NCBI GenBank assembly: GCA_020809425.1
Contig: JAGGDC010000001.1
Location: 2,234,764 to 2,298,763 of the forward strand
Direction: 5' to 3'
DNA from: Candidatus Synoicihabitans palmerolidicus
GTDB lineage: Bacteria > Verrucomicrobiota > Verrucomicrobiia > Opitutales > Opitutaceae
Length of the DNA stretch: 64,000 nucleotides
The notes under the pieces are model-generated. The model was not told the origin of the DNA. It saw nothing but the letters and a program-made list of their open reading frames with translations, and ran no database searches. The position numbers and the translations under genes are program-made. Below are positions 41,661-50,222 of this stretch, in pieces (within the stretch, counting starts at the first letter, position 1; every line of letters begins with the position of its first letter).

Positions 41661-42139
41661 CTACAACGCCTTCAACGCCGCCAGCACCTGCTTGCCGTGC
41701 TCCTTCGCGTCCACTTTTTCAATCACGCCCAAAACCTTGCCCGCGCCATCCAAAATCCACGCCGAACGCAACGGCCCCTGAAATGTCCGCCCATACATCT
41801 TCTTTTCGATGATCGCTCCAGCCGCCTCGCCAAACAAGTCCTCCGGATCACTCACCAACGGATACGAGATTCCCTTCTTCGTGCAGACCGCTGGTGCGAC
41901 GCACCGGTATCCCGCGAAACCGCCACCACCGCAAAACCCGCTTCCTTGATCGCCTCCAACTCCGCCCCGAGCCCATCGTTCTGTTTATCGCACGACCCTG
42001 TGTGGTTACGCATATAAACCGACACCACCATCGGCCCCGTCACCAATTCCCCAAACCGCACCACCTCCGACCCGGCCCCCTCCCCTCGTACCACCTTCAC
42101 CTCAAACGACAGATCCAACAAATCCCCCACGGTTTTCAT
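41661..42139 (-). pseudogene. Peroxiredoxin (Bcp/AhpC-TSA type), frameshifted
   Basis: The N-terminus MKTVGDLLDLSFEVKVVRGE and LVTGPMVVSVYMRNHTGSCD place the single Cys of the thioredoxin-fold peroxidase after TGS. FAVVAVSRDTGASHQ follows. The frame is lost near 41885; the continuation KKGISYPLVSDPEDLFGEAA, YGRTFQGPLRSAWILDGAGK and VLAALKAL ends normally at 41661. Total length of about 159 residues is normal for Bcp-like enzymes. It would reduce hydroperoxides using thioredoxin. Confidence 0.8.
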
Positions 42140-42198
42140 ACGCTGATCAGTTTCCTGCTTTTCTCCTCAAATTAGTCATTCAGCCGAGTCTCGCTCGT

Positions 42199-42570
42199 TC
42201 AGATATGCTTCGAGTTATCCTCGTCCTTCTTCACGTAGCCCGACTCCTGCCGTTGATGATTCACTGCGTTCTTCTTCAAATACGCCTGGTAAACATCCTC
42301 CGCCGTCATGCCCAAGGTCTGAGCCAATGACACCAAAAAGTGAAACAAATCCACCACCTCCACCTTCGCGTTCTGCTCGTCCAACTTCTGATACTTCGCC
42401 CACCACTTCCAAGGCACGCTGTCGATTAACTCCGCCGTTTCCTGCTGCATCGCCCGCGTGTAATTGAGAATCCACTTCGCCTTTTCCTCATCGGTCGCCG
42501 GGGGCAACTCCACCCCAATCCGCGAGTTCAAGACCTCCTGCATGCGAAAGATTTCTTCAAACTTGTCCAT
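42199..42570 (-). CDS. Dimeric dUTPase (all-alpha NTP pyrophosphohydrolase)
   Basis: 123 residues from the ATG at 42568-42570 (MDKFEEIFRMQEVLNSRIGV), chosen because upstream residues are atypical. QQETAELIDSVPWKWW contains the ExxE-type metal-binding motif and AKVEVVDLFHFLVSLAQTLG the ExxD motif of dimeric dUTPase/MazG-fold enzymes, with NAVNHQRQESGY at the end. It hydrolyses dUTP to dUMP, keeping uracil out of DNA. Intact. Confidence 0.8.
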   Translation of the reverse strand: MDKFEEIFRMQEVLNSRIGVELPPATDEEKAKWILNYTRAMQQETAELIDSVPWKWWAKYQKLDEQNAKVEVVDLFHFLVSLAQTLGMTAEDVYQAYLKKNAVNHQRQESGYVKKDEDNSKHI

Positions 42571-42783
42571 GTAAACGCAGGCTGCGCGGGTCGCTTCCAA
42601 GCGCAAGTGGCAACTGCCTAGCACTTTCCAGTGCCCTCAAAAGGACTTGCGCTGCGCCCTTGTAACCTCGATGTTTTTTAGCTGATGCCCGCGTCGAGCG
42701 CCGAACCAGCCTCCGCTGAGGGTATCTCTACCGCCACTCCTCCGGTTGAGTGAGCGCGCGTTAACCTAAACAAATACAACAAC

Positions 42784-43944
42784 ATGTCAGAAAACAACCC
42801 GTCCGGCTCCGAGAGCACCGCCCCAGAGGCCGCTGCTCCCGCCGCGACGCCCGCTGCACAGACCTCCACCCCCGCTGCCGAGACTGCTTTTGCGTTCGGC
42901 ACCACCCGTGGTTCCGGTCTCGCTCGCGGCAACGCTCGCGGCAAACGTAAGCCCGGCGCTCCCGCTCCGGCCCCCGCGTCAGACGCCCCTCAAGGCGACT
43001 ACCTGCCGACTTCCGTCCAAATCGTGACGAATGAGTCAGCGTATAAAAACCCGTTCGCACCCGAACCTGCTCCGGCCCCCGAGGTCGCTGCCGCTCCGGT
43101 CGAGAACCCGGCTCCCGCCGCGCCCGTCGCGCCAGCAGCCGCCCCGTCAACCCCGGCGCCCCTCCAGGCTTCCGAGGAATCTTGGACCCCCGAGTCCCAA
43201 CCGTCTCAGTCCAAACCAACTCCCGCACCTGCTCCCGCTCCGGCCCCTAAGCCTCAGCCCAAAGCTCAAGCCGCGGCACCGGCCGAAAAGGTCGAACTCG
43301 ACATCCTCCCTCCCAAACAGGTTTCCCAACCCACCGAAAGCTGGGAAGCATCGTCCTTCCCGGAAACTCCGGACGGCGCACGACCAACCTTCAAACCAAC
43401 GGGCCGAGGCCAACGCTCCGAAACCGATTCCGATTCCGATGGCCGTCGCGACCGCAATCCTCGTGGCGAAAGTCGCGGCGAAGGTCGCGGTCGCCGTGAT
43501 GGCCCCCGAGCCGACCGCCCCGAGCGCGCCAAACGTCGTCCACGGGCCCCCAAGCCTGTCGATGTCGACGGGCCCACCCCCAAGGTGGCATCCTCCAGCA
43601 ACTCCGGAGGCCTCTTCGGTTGGATCAAGAGCCTCTTCGGCGGATCCCCCCCCGCCAAAACCGAAACTCGTGAGTCCAAAGCCGGCGAATCTCGCGACGG
43701 CGAACGCGGTGGTCGTGGCCGTGGTGGCAACAGCCGCGGTGGGCGCGGACGGGACGGTAGTCGTCCCTCCGCCTCCAGCGAAAACTCCGATCGTCCTCGC
43801 GGCGAACGCAGTGAACGCACCGACTCCGACGAAGGCGGCGAAGGCAACCGTCGTCGTCGTCGTGGCGGTCGGGGCGGTAGCAACCGCGGAGGCGGTGGCC
43901 GTCATCGAGAGGATGACTCCAGCGGCAGCCCCGAATCGAGTTAA
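42784..43944 (+). CDS. Low-complexity Pro/Ala-rich protein with RG-rich tail
   Basis: 386 residues, predicted largely disordered. Residues 1-60 are Ala/Pro/Thr-rich and end in a basic GLARGNARGKRK. Residues 85-185 are a Pro/Ala linker. Residues 200-260 carry Asp/Arg clusters (GRRDRNPRGESRGEGRGRRD). A short ordered-looking GGLFGWIKSLFGGSPP lies near 275, and the C-terminus is an RG/RGG tract (GGRGRGGNSRGGRGRDG). RGG tails usually bind RNA. No domain identifies it. It is intact in a decaying region and followed by a strong terminator. Confidence 0.7.
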   Translation: MSENNPSGSESTAPEAAAPAATPAAQTSTPAAETAFAFGTTRGSGLARGNARGKRKPGAPAPAPASDAPQGDYLPTSVQIVTNESAYKNPFAPEPAPAPEVAAAPVENPAPAAPVAPAAAPSTPAPLQASEESWTPESQPSQSKPTPAPAPAPAPKPQPKAQAAAPAEKVELDILPPKQVSQPTESWEASSFPETPDGARPTFKPTGRGQRSETDSDSDGRRDRNPRGESRGEGRGRRDGPRADRPERAKRRPRAPKPVDVDGPTPKVASSSNSGGLFGWIKSLFGGSPPAKTETRESKAGESRDGERGGRGRGGNSRGGRGRDGSRPSASSENSDRPRGERSERTDSDEGGEGNRRRRRGGRGGSNRGGGGRHREDDSSGSPESS

Positions 43945-43981
43945 ACCTTGCCAAGGTCAATCGGCCTCAACGCACTTCCAA

Positions 43982-44011
43982 GGCGGCCGTCTCTCCGACG
44001 GGCGCCTTTTT
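43982..44011 (+). terminator. Rho-independent terminator after the RG-rich gene
   Basis: GGCGGCCGTC and GACGGGCGCC form a 10-bp stem with one mismatch and a TCTCC loop, followed by five T. It starts about 38 bp after the stop codon at 43944. Confidence 0.75.
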
Positions 44012-44132
44012 GTTTTCGAGGGCTCATTCTCGAAAATGACCCACCGCAACCCCTTTCATCGAGGGGGACGGAGGGAGACCCGCCTCCCATCAACAGTTCA
44101 CTCTCCCGACCTACTTCTTCAACTTTCTCCGC

Positions 44133-45425
44133 ATGTCCGATCTGATCGTCCAAGGTGGCAAGCCCCTGAGCGGCACCATCACTCCGTCCGGTAACAAGAA
44201 CTCCGTTCTGCCCATCTTCTGCGCCACCCTCCTGACCGATGAACCGATCACCTTGCGTAATGTGCCCGACATCACTGACCTGAACAAACTGGTCGCCTTT
44301 TTCACCAGTCAGGGATCCGCCATTTCCTGGGACCGCGCCACCGGCGTCATGCACGTCAGTCATGCCAATTTATCCCCAAGCCTCGACGATCACGCGCTGC
44401 CTCAGGACATGCGCTCCAGCGTCCTGCTCTACCCCGTCCTGCTCCATCGTCTCGGACAAATCACCGTGCGCTCCAACACCAAGGGCTGCTCCCTCGGTGT
44501 TCGCGAAATCGATCCTCACCTCGACGTTCTCGCCGCCCTCGGCGCCGAAATCTCCGGCGACGAACCCCTCACCATTTCCTTGCCCGGCCAACGCTTTCAC
44601 GCCGCCCGCCAATGGACCGACTACATGTCGGTCACCGTCACCGAAAACTTCGCCATGGCCGCCGCCATCGCCGACGGTAAATCCACCCTCATCAATGCCG
44701 CCAGCGAACCTCACGTCCAAGACCTCGTCGGGGCCCTGATCGCCATGGGGGCCGACATCACCGGTCTCGGCACCAGCCGCCTTGAGATCACCGGCGTCGC
44801 GTCCCTCCACTGCGCCGACATCACGATCGGCACCGACTACCACGAGGTCGTCACCTTCCTCGCCCTTGGGGCCGTCACCGGCGGCGAAATCCGCGTCGAG
44901 AACTCCGTGCCCCAACACTTCGATCTCATCACCCGCGCATTCGCCCGTCTCGGCGTCACCGTCCGCCACGAAGGCACCACCGCCATCGTCGACGCCCATC
45001 AAAGCCTGTACATCGAGCAACCACGCACGCCCAACTTGCTGCCCAAAATCGAAGCAGCCCCCTGGCCCTACTTCTCCGTCGACTTGTTACCGCTCATGAT
45101 CGCGCTGAGCACTCACGCCACCGGTACCATTCACTTCTGGAACAAGGTCTACGAAAACGGATTTTCGTGGATTCCTGAGCTCGCCAAATTCGGCGCCCAC
45201 ACCGTCGTCAGTGACCCGCACCGCCTCATCGTCTTCGGCGACCGCCCGCTCCGACCCGCCGTGGTCGATTCGCCCTACATCATCCGCGCCGCCGTCGCAC
45301 TGACCATGGTCGCCGCCTCCATCTCCGGTCGCTCCGTCGTCCGCAACTCCGAAATCATCAAACGCGCCCACCCCCACTTCGTCGAAAACCTAAACTCCCT
45401 CGGCGCCCAACTAGAGTGGCAATAA
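44133..45425 (+). CDS. murA: UDP-N-acetylglucosamine 1-carboxyvinyltransferase
   Basis: First committed step of peptidoglycan synthesis: it transfers enolpyruvate from PEP to UDP-GlcNAc in the cytoplasm. 430 residues, normal length. SDLIVQGGKPLSGTITPSGN with the GNKNSVLP loop is the family N-terminus. TKGCSLGVREIDPHLDVLAA contains the active-site Cys (the fosfomycin target position). The second half has GTDYHEVVTFLALGAVTGGE and DLLPLMIALSTHATGTIHFW. The frame is intact, in keeping with an essential role. Confidence 0.93.
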   Translation: MSDLIVQGGKPLSGTITPSGNKNSVLPIFCATLLTDEPITLRNVPDITDLNKLVAFFTSQGSAISWDRATGVMHVSHANLSPSLDDHALPQDMRSSVLLYPVLLHRLGQITVRSNTKGCSLGVREIDPHLDVLAALGAEISGDEPLTISLPGQRFHAARQWTDYMSVTVTENFAMAAAIADGKSTLINAASEPHVQDLVGALIAMGADITGLGTSRLEITGVASLHCADITIGTDYHEVVTFLALGAVTGGEIRVENSVPQHFDLITRAFARLGVTVRHEGTTAIVDAHQSLYIEQPRTPNLLPKIEAAPWPYFSVDLLPLMIALSTHATGTIHFWNKVYENGFSWIPELAKFGAHTVVSDPHRLIVFGDRPLRPAVVDSPYIIRAAVALTMVAASISGRSVVRNSEIIKRAHPHFVENLNSLGAQLEWQ

Positions 45426-45481
45426 CCCCCGCCCCCCTTCCCTCTAACCCCTCCCTCACATAACCTGCAACCCGCACAGAC

Positions 45482-45506
45482 GTTTGTAACGTAATACGTT
45501 ACAAAC
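45482..45506. promoter_or_regulatory. 25-bp palindrome between murA and ruvB
   Basis: GTTTGTAACGTA (45482-45493), a central A, and TACGTTACAAAC (45495-45506) form a perfect 12-bp inverted repeat. There is no T-run, so it is not a standard terminator. An AT-rich stretch (TATTTATTATAAATACTTTA near 45519-45538) that could hold a promoter follows, about 100 bp before the ruvB ATG. It looks like an operator for an unknown dimeric regulator. Confidence 0.6.
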
Positions 45507-45632
45507 CTTCCCCTCATATTTATTATAAATACTTTATAGTAAGAGCGGTTTCGCCCCTAACACTTTACCTGCACCACGCCCGGCGTCCCTCATCCTTCTT
45601 CCCTCCGACCACTTACTTCCTACTTCCCATAA

Positions 45633-46664
45633 ATGCCCGACCAACCCAAAGGCACCGACTACCTCGCCTCGACTTTCAATACTCCGGAAGCCCCCGCCGA
45701 GGCCGCTTTGCGCCCGCTCTCCTTCAGTGACTTCACCGGTCAGGCAAAAACCGTCGAACGACTTCAGGTCATGGTCGGCGCCGCCAAACGTCGCGGTGAC
45801 GCCCTCAACCACATCCTACTCAGCGGTCCTCCAGGACTGGGTAAAACCACCCTCTCCTTCATCCTGGGTAACGAACTCGGCAAAGCCGTGCGCGTGACAT
45901 CCGGACCCGTCGTCGAAAAGGCCTCGGACCTCGCAGGGCTGCTTACCAGTCTCGAGGAAGGCGACCTGCTCTTCATCGACGAAATCCACCGCATCCCCAA
46001 AACCGTCGAGGAATACCTCTACTCGGCCATGGAAGACTTCCGCCTCGATATCATGATCGACCAGGGTCCCAACGCCCGCAGCGTGCGCCTCTCCATTCCG
46101 CGCTTCACCCTCGTCGGCGCCACCACTCGTTCCGGTCTGCTCACCGCCCCGCTCCGTTCCCGCTTCACCCTGCAAACGCGGCTCGATTATTACGACACGG
46201 CCACCCTCAAAGGGATCGTAAAGCGCTCTTGCCAGCTCCTCCAAGTCGAGATCGACGATACCGGCGCCCATGAAATTGCCGCCCGCTCCCGTGGCACCCC
46301 CCGGCTCGCCAACAACCTCATTAACTTCGTCCGTGATTTCGCCCAGGAACGCGCCGACGGCCGTATCACCAAAGTCGTCGCGTCCCAGGCCCTTGAACTG
46401 CTCGAGATCGACGCCCACGGTCTCGACGAGATGGACAAACGCATCATGCGCATCATGGCCGAACACTACAAAGGCGGTCCCGTCGGTCTTGGCACCGTTG
46501 CCATCGCCGTCGGCGAAGAAACCGACACCCTCGAGGAAGTCCACGAACCCTTCCTCATTCAAGAAGGTTACCTCCAACGCACCCAGCAAGGCCGCGTCCT
46601 CACCGCCAAGGCCTACCAAGCCCTCGGCCTCCAAGGCTACGCCGACCAGCGCGACTTGTTATGA
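45633..46664 (+). CDS. ruvB: Holliday junction ATP-dependent DNA helicase RuvB
   Basis: 343 residues, normal length. The N-terminus LRPLSFSDFTGQAKTVERLQ is followed by Walker A GPPGLGKTT, Walker B LLFIDEIHRIP, sensor and arginine-finger segment TLVGATTRSGLLTAPLRSRF, then the winged-helix C-terminus with IMRIMAEHYKGGPVGLGTVA and EGYLQRTQQGRVLTAKAYQA. With RuvA it drives branch migration in recombination repair. Intact. The frequent slip-type mutations elsewhere are therefore not explained by loss of this gene. Confidence 0.95.
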   Translation: MPDQPKGTDYLASTFNTPEAPAEAALRPLSFSDFTGQAKTVERLQVMVGAAKRRGDALNHILLSGPPGLGKTTLSFILGNELGKAVRVTSGPVVEKASDLAGLLTSLEEGDLLFIDEIHRIPKTVEEYLYSAMEDFRLDIMIDQGPNARSVRLSIPRFTLVGATTRSGLLTAPLRSRFTLQTRLDYYDTATLKGIVKRSCQLLQVEIDDTGAHEIAARSRGTPRLANNLINFVRDFAQERADGRITKVVASQALELLEIDAHGLDEMDKRIMRIMAEHYKGGPVGLGTVAIAVGEETDTLEEVHEPFLIQEGYLQRTQQGRVLTAKAYQALGLQGYADQRDLL

Positions 46665-46786
46665 AAGTGCCCGCGCCCCTCCTTGACCTCCTTATCCAAA
46701 GATATCGCATTTCGCTCGTGTTTTTACTCTGAGATTGGTGTTTAGTGGGGTTACCGCTTTCCCCCTACTCACCGAACTTGCCGCAG

Positions 46787-47978
46787 GGCGGCGTCAAGCG
46801 GCTAGTGCACAGTTTTTTGTATAATAGCATGAAAGACTTCAGCGGGAGACTGTCCGTCGAGCCCGATGCGAGGGCGATTGTTGAGTAGCCACTCCGCTTT
46901 GGCGATTTGGCCTTTGGTGACGGTGTTAAAGTCGATGCCTTTAGGGAAGTATTCCCGGATCAGACCGTTGATATTCGCGACCGCACCGCGCTGCCAAGGG
47001 CTGTGTGGATTGCAGAAGTAGACCGTCACTTTTGTGGCAAGGGAGAAGGCGGCATGTTGGGCCATTTCGCGGCCGTTGTCGTAGGTGAGGGTCTTGCGCA
47101 GGTGGGAGGGCAGGCGTTTGAAGGCCCGGATGAGAGCGCGGGCGACGCTGATCGCGTCTTTGGCGCCGCCCAACGGGACGATCATCACGTAGCGGGAGAC
47201 CCGTTCGGTGATGACCAAAATGGCGGTGCGATTGCCCGCACCCATGACCAAGTCGGCCTCCCAGTGTCCGGGCACCTCCCGGCGCTCCACCTCAGCAGGT
47301 CGCTCGCCGATATTGAACGCGCCCGGCAACTGGCCCGAGAGCTTGCCCTTGGCGCGAGGGGCGGGACTGCCGTCGGGGCTTCTTGCGCCGCAAATAAGCG
47401 ATCAACTCCTTCTTAACCGAGCCTTTGGAGTGGACGTAGATGAAGTCGTAGATGGTTTCGTGGCTCACGCGTCGGGTCAGATCAAGGCCATGACGTCGTC
47501 TCAAGGCGACTGCGATTTGCTTGGGCGTAGCGCCGGTGGCAAACAGGGCCAGCACCTCGTCGCGCAAGGCGGGCGTGTCGGCGACTTTGTTGCGCGCGGC
47601 GCACTTGGGCCGACGGCAAGCGCGAGTCTGCGCATCCATGCCGCTGTAGCTGGAGCGCCCGCCGTTGCGGGTGATCTCGCGATTGACCACCGAGGCGTCG
47701 CGGCCGAGGGCGGCGGCAAGCTGAGCGCCGCTTTTGCCCTGGGCCAAACCGGCATGAATCGCCTCGCGTTCCTTGGCGGTGATGCGCCGTTGTATTTTTG
47801 CCACCACTCCAAATCCTCCGCTCTGCGCCCACGACGCCAGCGCGGAGTTTTTCCCAGAGAGAGGACGACCGGCCCGGCTTGTGTATAGCTGCTCACCGCT
47901 CCCTTCCTGCGGCCTGCCGCAACCTCAATCCCGCCAATCATCAATCCCAATATCAAACGTATAGTATTCATTATAGTG
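46787..47978 (-). mobile_element. IS30 family element, copy 2
   Basis: About 1.19 kb. The left end carries GGCGGCGTCAAGCGG then CTAGTGCACAG; the right end read inward is CTAATGCACTATAATG, giving a short imperfect inverted repeat CTARTGCAC. The transposase stop codon TAG lies inside the left repeat. The right end lies directly at the stop of the oxidoreductase gene at 47981. The same 15 bp GGCGGCGTCAAGCGG lies outside the repeat in copy 1, so it is either part of the element or a preferred target. Confidence 0.75.
46802..47807 (-). pseudogene. IS30 transposase, copy 2, one frameshift
   Basis: MVAKIQRRITAKEREAIHAG with LAQGKSGAQLAAALGRDASV is the N-terminal HTH. SHETIYDFIYVHSKGSVKKE and AYLRRKKPRR run to a frame change near 47372, where copy 1 reads CGCCGGGGTTT and this copy CGTCGGGGCTT with one base of difference in length. 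The catalytic half (HWEADLVMGAGNRTAILVIT, LTYDNGREMAQHAAF, NGLIREYFPKGIDF) is complete to the stop at 46802. Copy 1 is intact at this point, which confirms the break. Confidence 0.85.
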
Positions 47979-47980
47979 CA

Positions 47981-49012
47981 TTAGGAGAAAGGGAACCACT
48001 CCCTCTCAGCCTGTGCACTCAGGGTTGGACTGCGGCCAGTATAAGCCGCCTCCATCCAGGAAATAATGTCCATGGAGGCTTCGAGATCCCATTTTAACTC
48101 GTCTTCACTCAACTCCCCCCGAATCACTGCCAACAGGCGCTCCACCCGAAAGGGCCGCTCCGGCATCGTGATTTCCAACGGCTCCGGCGTCTCGCGAGGT
48201 TGTGCCACGACGTAGCGTTCTCCATCGTGCCACAGGCACCGCTCGGAACCCACGACTTCCAAGCCCGACGATCCACCAGTCTGCGTCCATCCCGCTTCCA
48301 CCGTCGCCTTCACCCCGTTGACGAAACGTAGATGAGCGATGCCGTAGTCATCGCACTCCGGATATTCACCGCTTTCATTGGCAATATCTGCCCAGACTTG
48401 CTTCGCCGGCCCAAAGATCGACCGCAACGCGTGCAGCGCATGAGTCCCCATGTCAAAAAAACCGCCGCCCCCCGCGAGCGCCGGATTCGCAAACCACGCG
48501 AGATCCGGACTATCGAACCAACGCCCATAGGCCGCGTGATGCGCATTGCGGTAACGGGCGCGAGTGATCGTACCCAAACCTCCGTCGACGATCAGCTTCC
48601 TCATACTCTGCATCGCCGCGTCGTAAAACTGGAAATAGCCGCCAAACAACACCGTCCCGGGATTCGCCGCGACCAACTCACGCAAATCCACCAACTGCTT
48701 CGTCGAGGTCACCAGAGGTTTCTCGCAAAACACCGGCTTACCCATCGGCAACGTCGCCCGCAACAACGGCAAGTGCCGGGTGTTTTCACAACAGATGATA
48801 AATCCATCGATCGATTCATCTCCCAAAACCACGTCCAAATTCGCCTCATAGGGCGCCCCCGCCATCTCCGCATAACGCCGACCTCGATCCTCTACATCGT
48901 CCCAAATCACCGCCACTTCCCGACCATCCCGACCATCGTCGGTGCCTTGGATGGTTTCAATAAACGCCTTCGTATGGATGTGGGCGGTAGATAAAAATGC
49001 GAGTCGTGCCAT
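47981..49012 (-). CDS. Gfo/Idh/MocA family oxidoreductase
   Basis: 343 residues from ATG 49010-49012 (MARLAFLSTAHIHTKAFIET). The Rossmann domain includes the EKP motif GKPVFCEKPLVTSTKQL. The C-terminal domain has GYFQFYDAAMQSMRKL, GGGGFFDMGTHALHALRSIF and a beta-sheet region to the end REWFPFS. These enzymes oxidise or rearrange sugars and cyclitols with NAD(P). The substrate cannot be assigned. Intact, with an IS30 inserted immediately after its stop. A broken paralogue lies upstream. Confidence 0.85.
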   Translation of the reverse strand: MARLAFLSTAHIHTKAFIETIQGTDDGRDGREVAVIWDDVEDRGRRYAEMAGAPYEANLDVVLGDESIDGFIICCENTRHLPLLRATLPMGKPVFCEKPLVTSTKQLVDLRELVAANPGTVLFGGYFQFYDAAMQSMRKLIVDGGLGTITRARYRNAHHAAYGRWFDSPDLAWFANPALAGGGGFFDMGTHALHALRSIFGPAKQVWADIANESGEYPECDDYGIAHLRFVNGVKATVEAGWTQTGGSSGLEVVGSERCLWHDGERYVVAQPRETPEPLEITMPERPFRVERLLAVIRGELSEDELKWDLEASMDIISWMEAAYTGRSPTLSAQAEREWFPFS

Positions 49013-49029
49013 AGAGTTTACAGACGGAA

Positions 49030-50078
49030 TTAAAGCGTGATTTCGCGACCCTTTTTCTGGGACGCATAAACCGCCTCCAAAATCCTGATCACCTGAATCG
49101 TTTCCGTCCACGGCACCAACGATGGTTTCTTCCGTGTCATACACTGGTGAAACGCCCGAATCGCCTCCGTATGCGCCGCCGCCAGCGTCTCGGGATTTTT
49201 CAGCGTCCCTTGCGTAAACGTGCGCCCTTGTACCGACGCGAATTCTGCGCTGGGCCACTTCACGCCCCCGCGCTGTCCAAAGAGTTGATAACTCATGTCC
49301 TCATCCTCGACTTGGTGACCGAGCCACGCCATCTCCAACATCAACGTCGCTCCGTTGTCAAAGTGCACAAACGCCGCCGCAAAGTCCTCCACATCGTAAC
49401 CTTTGCGGTCCCAATCTCCCCATTGTCCGGGAATGGTACGACCTTTGGCGAAATTGGCTTGGCCGTGCCTGAAACACGCACGGGCTTCGGAAAATCCATC
49501 ATCCACATCGTCGCGTCCAACGCATGCACGCCAATATCCATGTAAGGTCCCCCGCCCGAAAGCTCCTTGTAAATAAACCCCGCCCGCGGAGGCAACTTAG
49601 CCCGCCGCATCGCCCTCACTCGCGCATGGTAAACTGCACCCAATCCCCCGTTGTGAATTCAATCCCGAATCGCCAGGGAATGCGGCCACTAACGCATGTG
49701 CTGACACGACATCAGGGTCAGCCCCAATGAGTCCGCCAACTCTCCCATCTTCCTAATATCCTTCGTCGAAGTTGCCAATGGCTTCTCGCACAAAACATGT
49801 TTGCCCGCTTTCCACGCCGCTATCACCGCCGGCGTATGCACCATGTTGGGGGTGCAAATATCCACCGCATCAAGGTCAAGTTTGAGCATTTCCTTGTAAT
49901 CGGAGAACACTTGCACCCGACCACCGGTTGCCGCCACGAACCCCCGCGCCGCCGTTTCCCGCACATCCGCCACCGCCACGATTTCCACATCCGGCAACGA
50001 CTGCCAGCCGGGAACATGCGCGTTCAACGCGATCCCCCCGGTGCCGATGAACCCGATCCGAAGTTTGCGCCGACTCAT
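49030..50078 (-). pseudogene. Gfo/Idh/MocA oxidoreductase paralogue, two stops and a frameshift
   Basis: KLRIGFIGTGGIALNAHVPG is the dinucleotide-binding start and AGKHVLCEKPLATSTKDIRK holds the EKP motif. In-frame TAG (49689-49691) and TGA (about 49656, where RDWIHNGGLG is expected) interrupt it, and the frame continues with GAVYHARVRAMRRAKLPPRA and GGGPYMDIGVHALDATMWMM. A frameshift near 49490 then leads to GYDVEDFAAAFVHFDNGATL and the normal C-terminus at 49030. It lay in one operon with the downstream intact paralogue (18-bp gap). Confidence 0.85.
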
Positions 50079-50222
50079 GTTTCCTCCCGGTTCGAGTTAC
50101 CAATAATGGAATTCATACCCCGACCCAAGCAGACTCCGCACCAATCTGTGACGAAACTGCTTCAAACTGCGCCTATTTTCCGGTCGATTCGCTATCCCCC
50201 CGCTTTCCGGCATAGTAGACCC

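Noticed and set aside
43031..44194. 387-codon alternative frame over the RG-rich gene
   Set aside because: A shadow frame arising from GC-rich repeats; it runs through the terminator and into murA.
45482..45506. Terminator for murA
   Set aside because: The palindrome is not followed by a T-run and has a 1-base centre, unsuitable for an intrinsic terminator hairpin.
45816..46634. 272-codon minus-strand frame inside ruvB
   Set aside because: Antisense of an intact ruvB with all AAA+ motifs.
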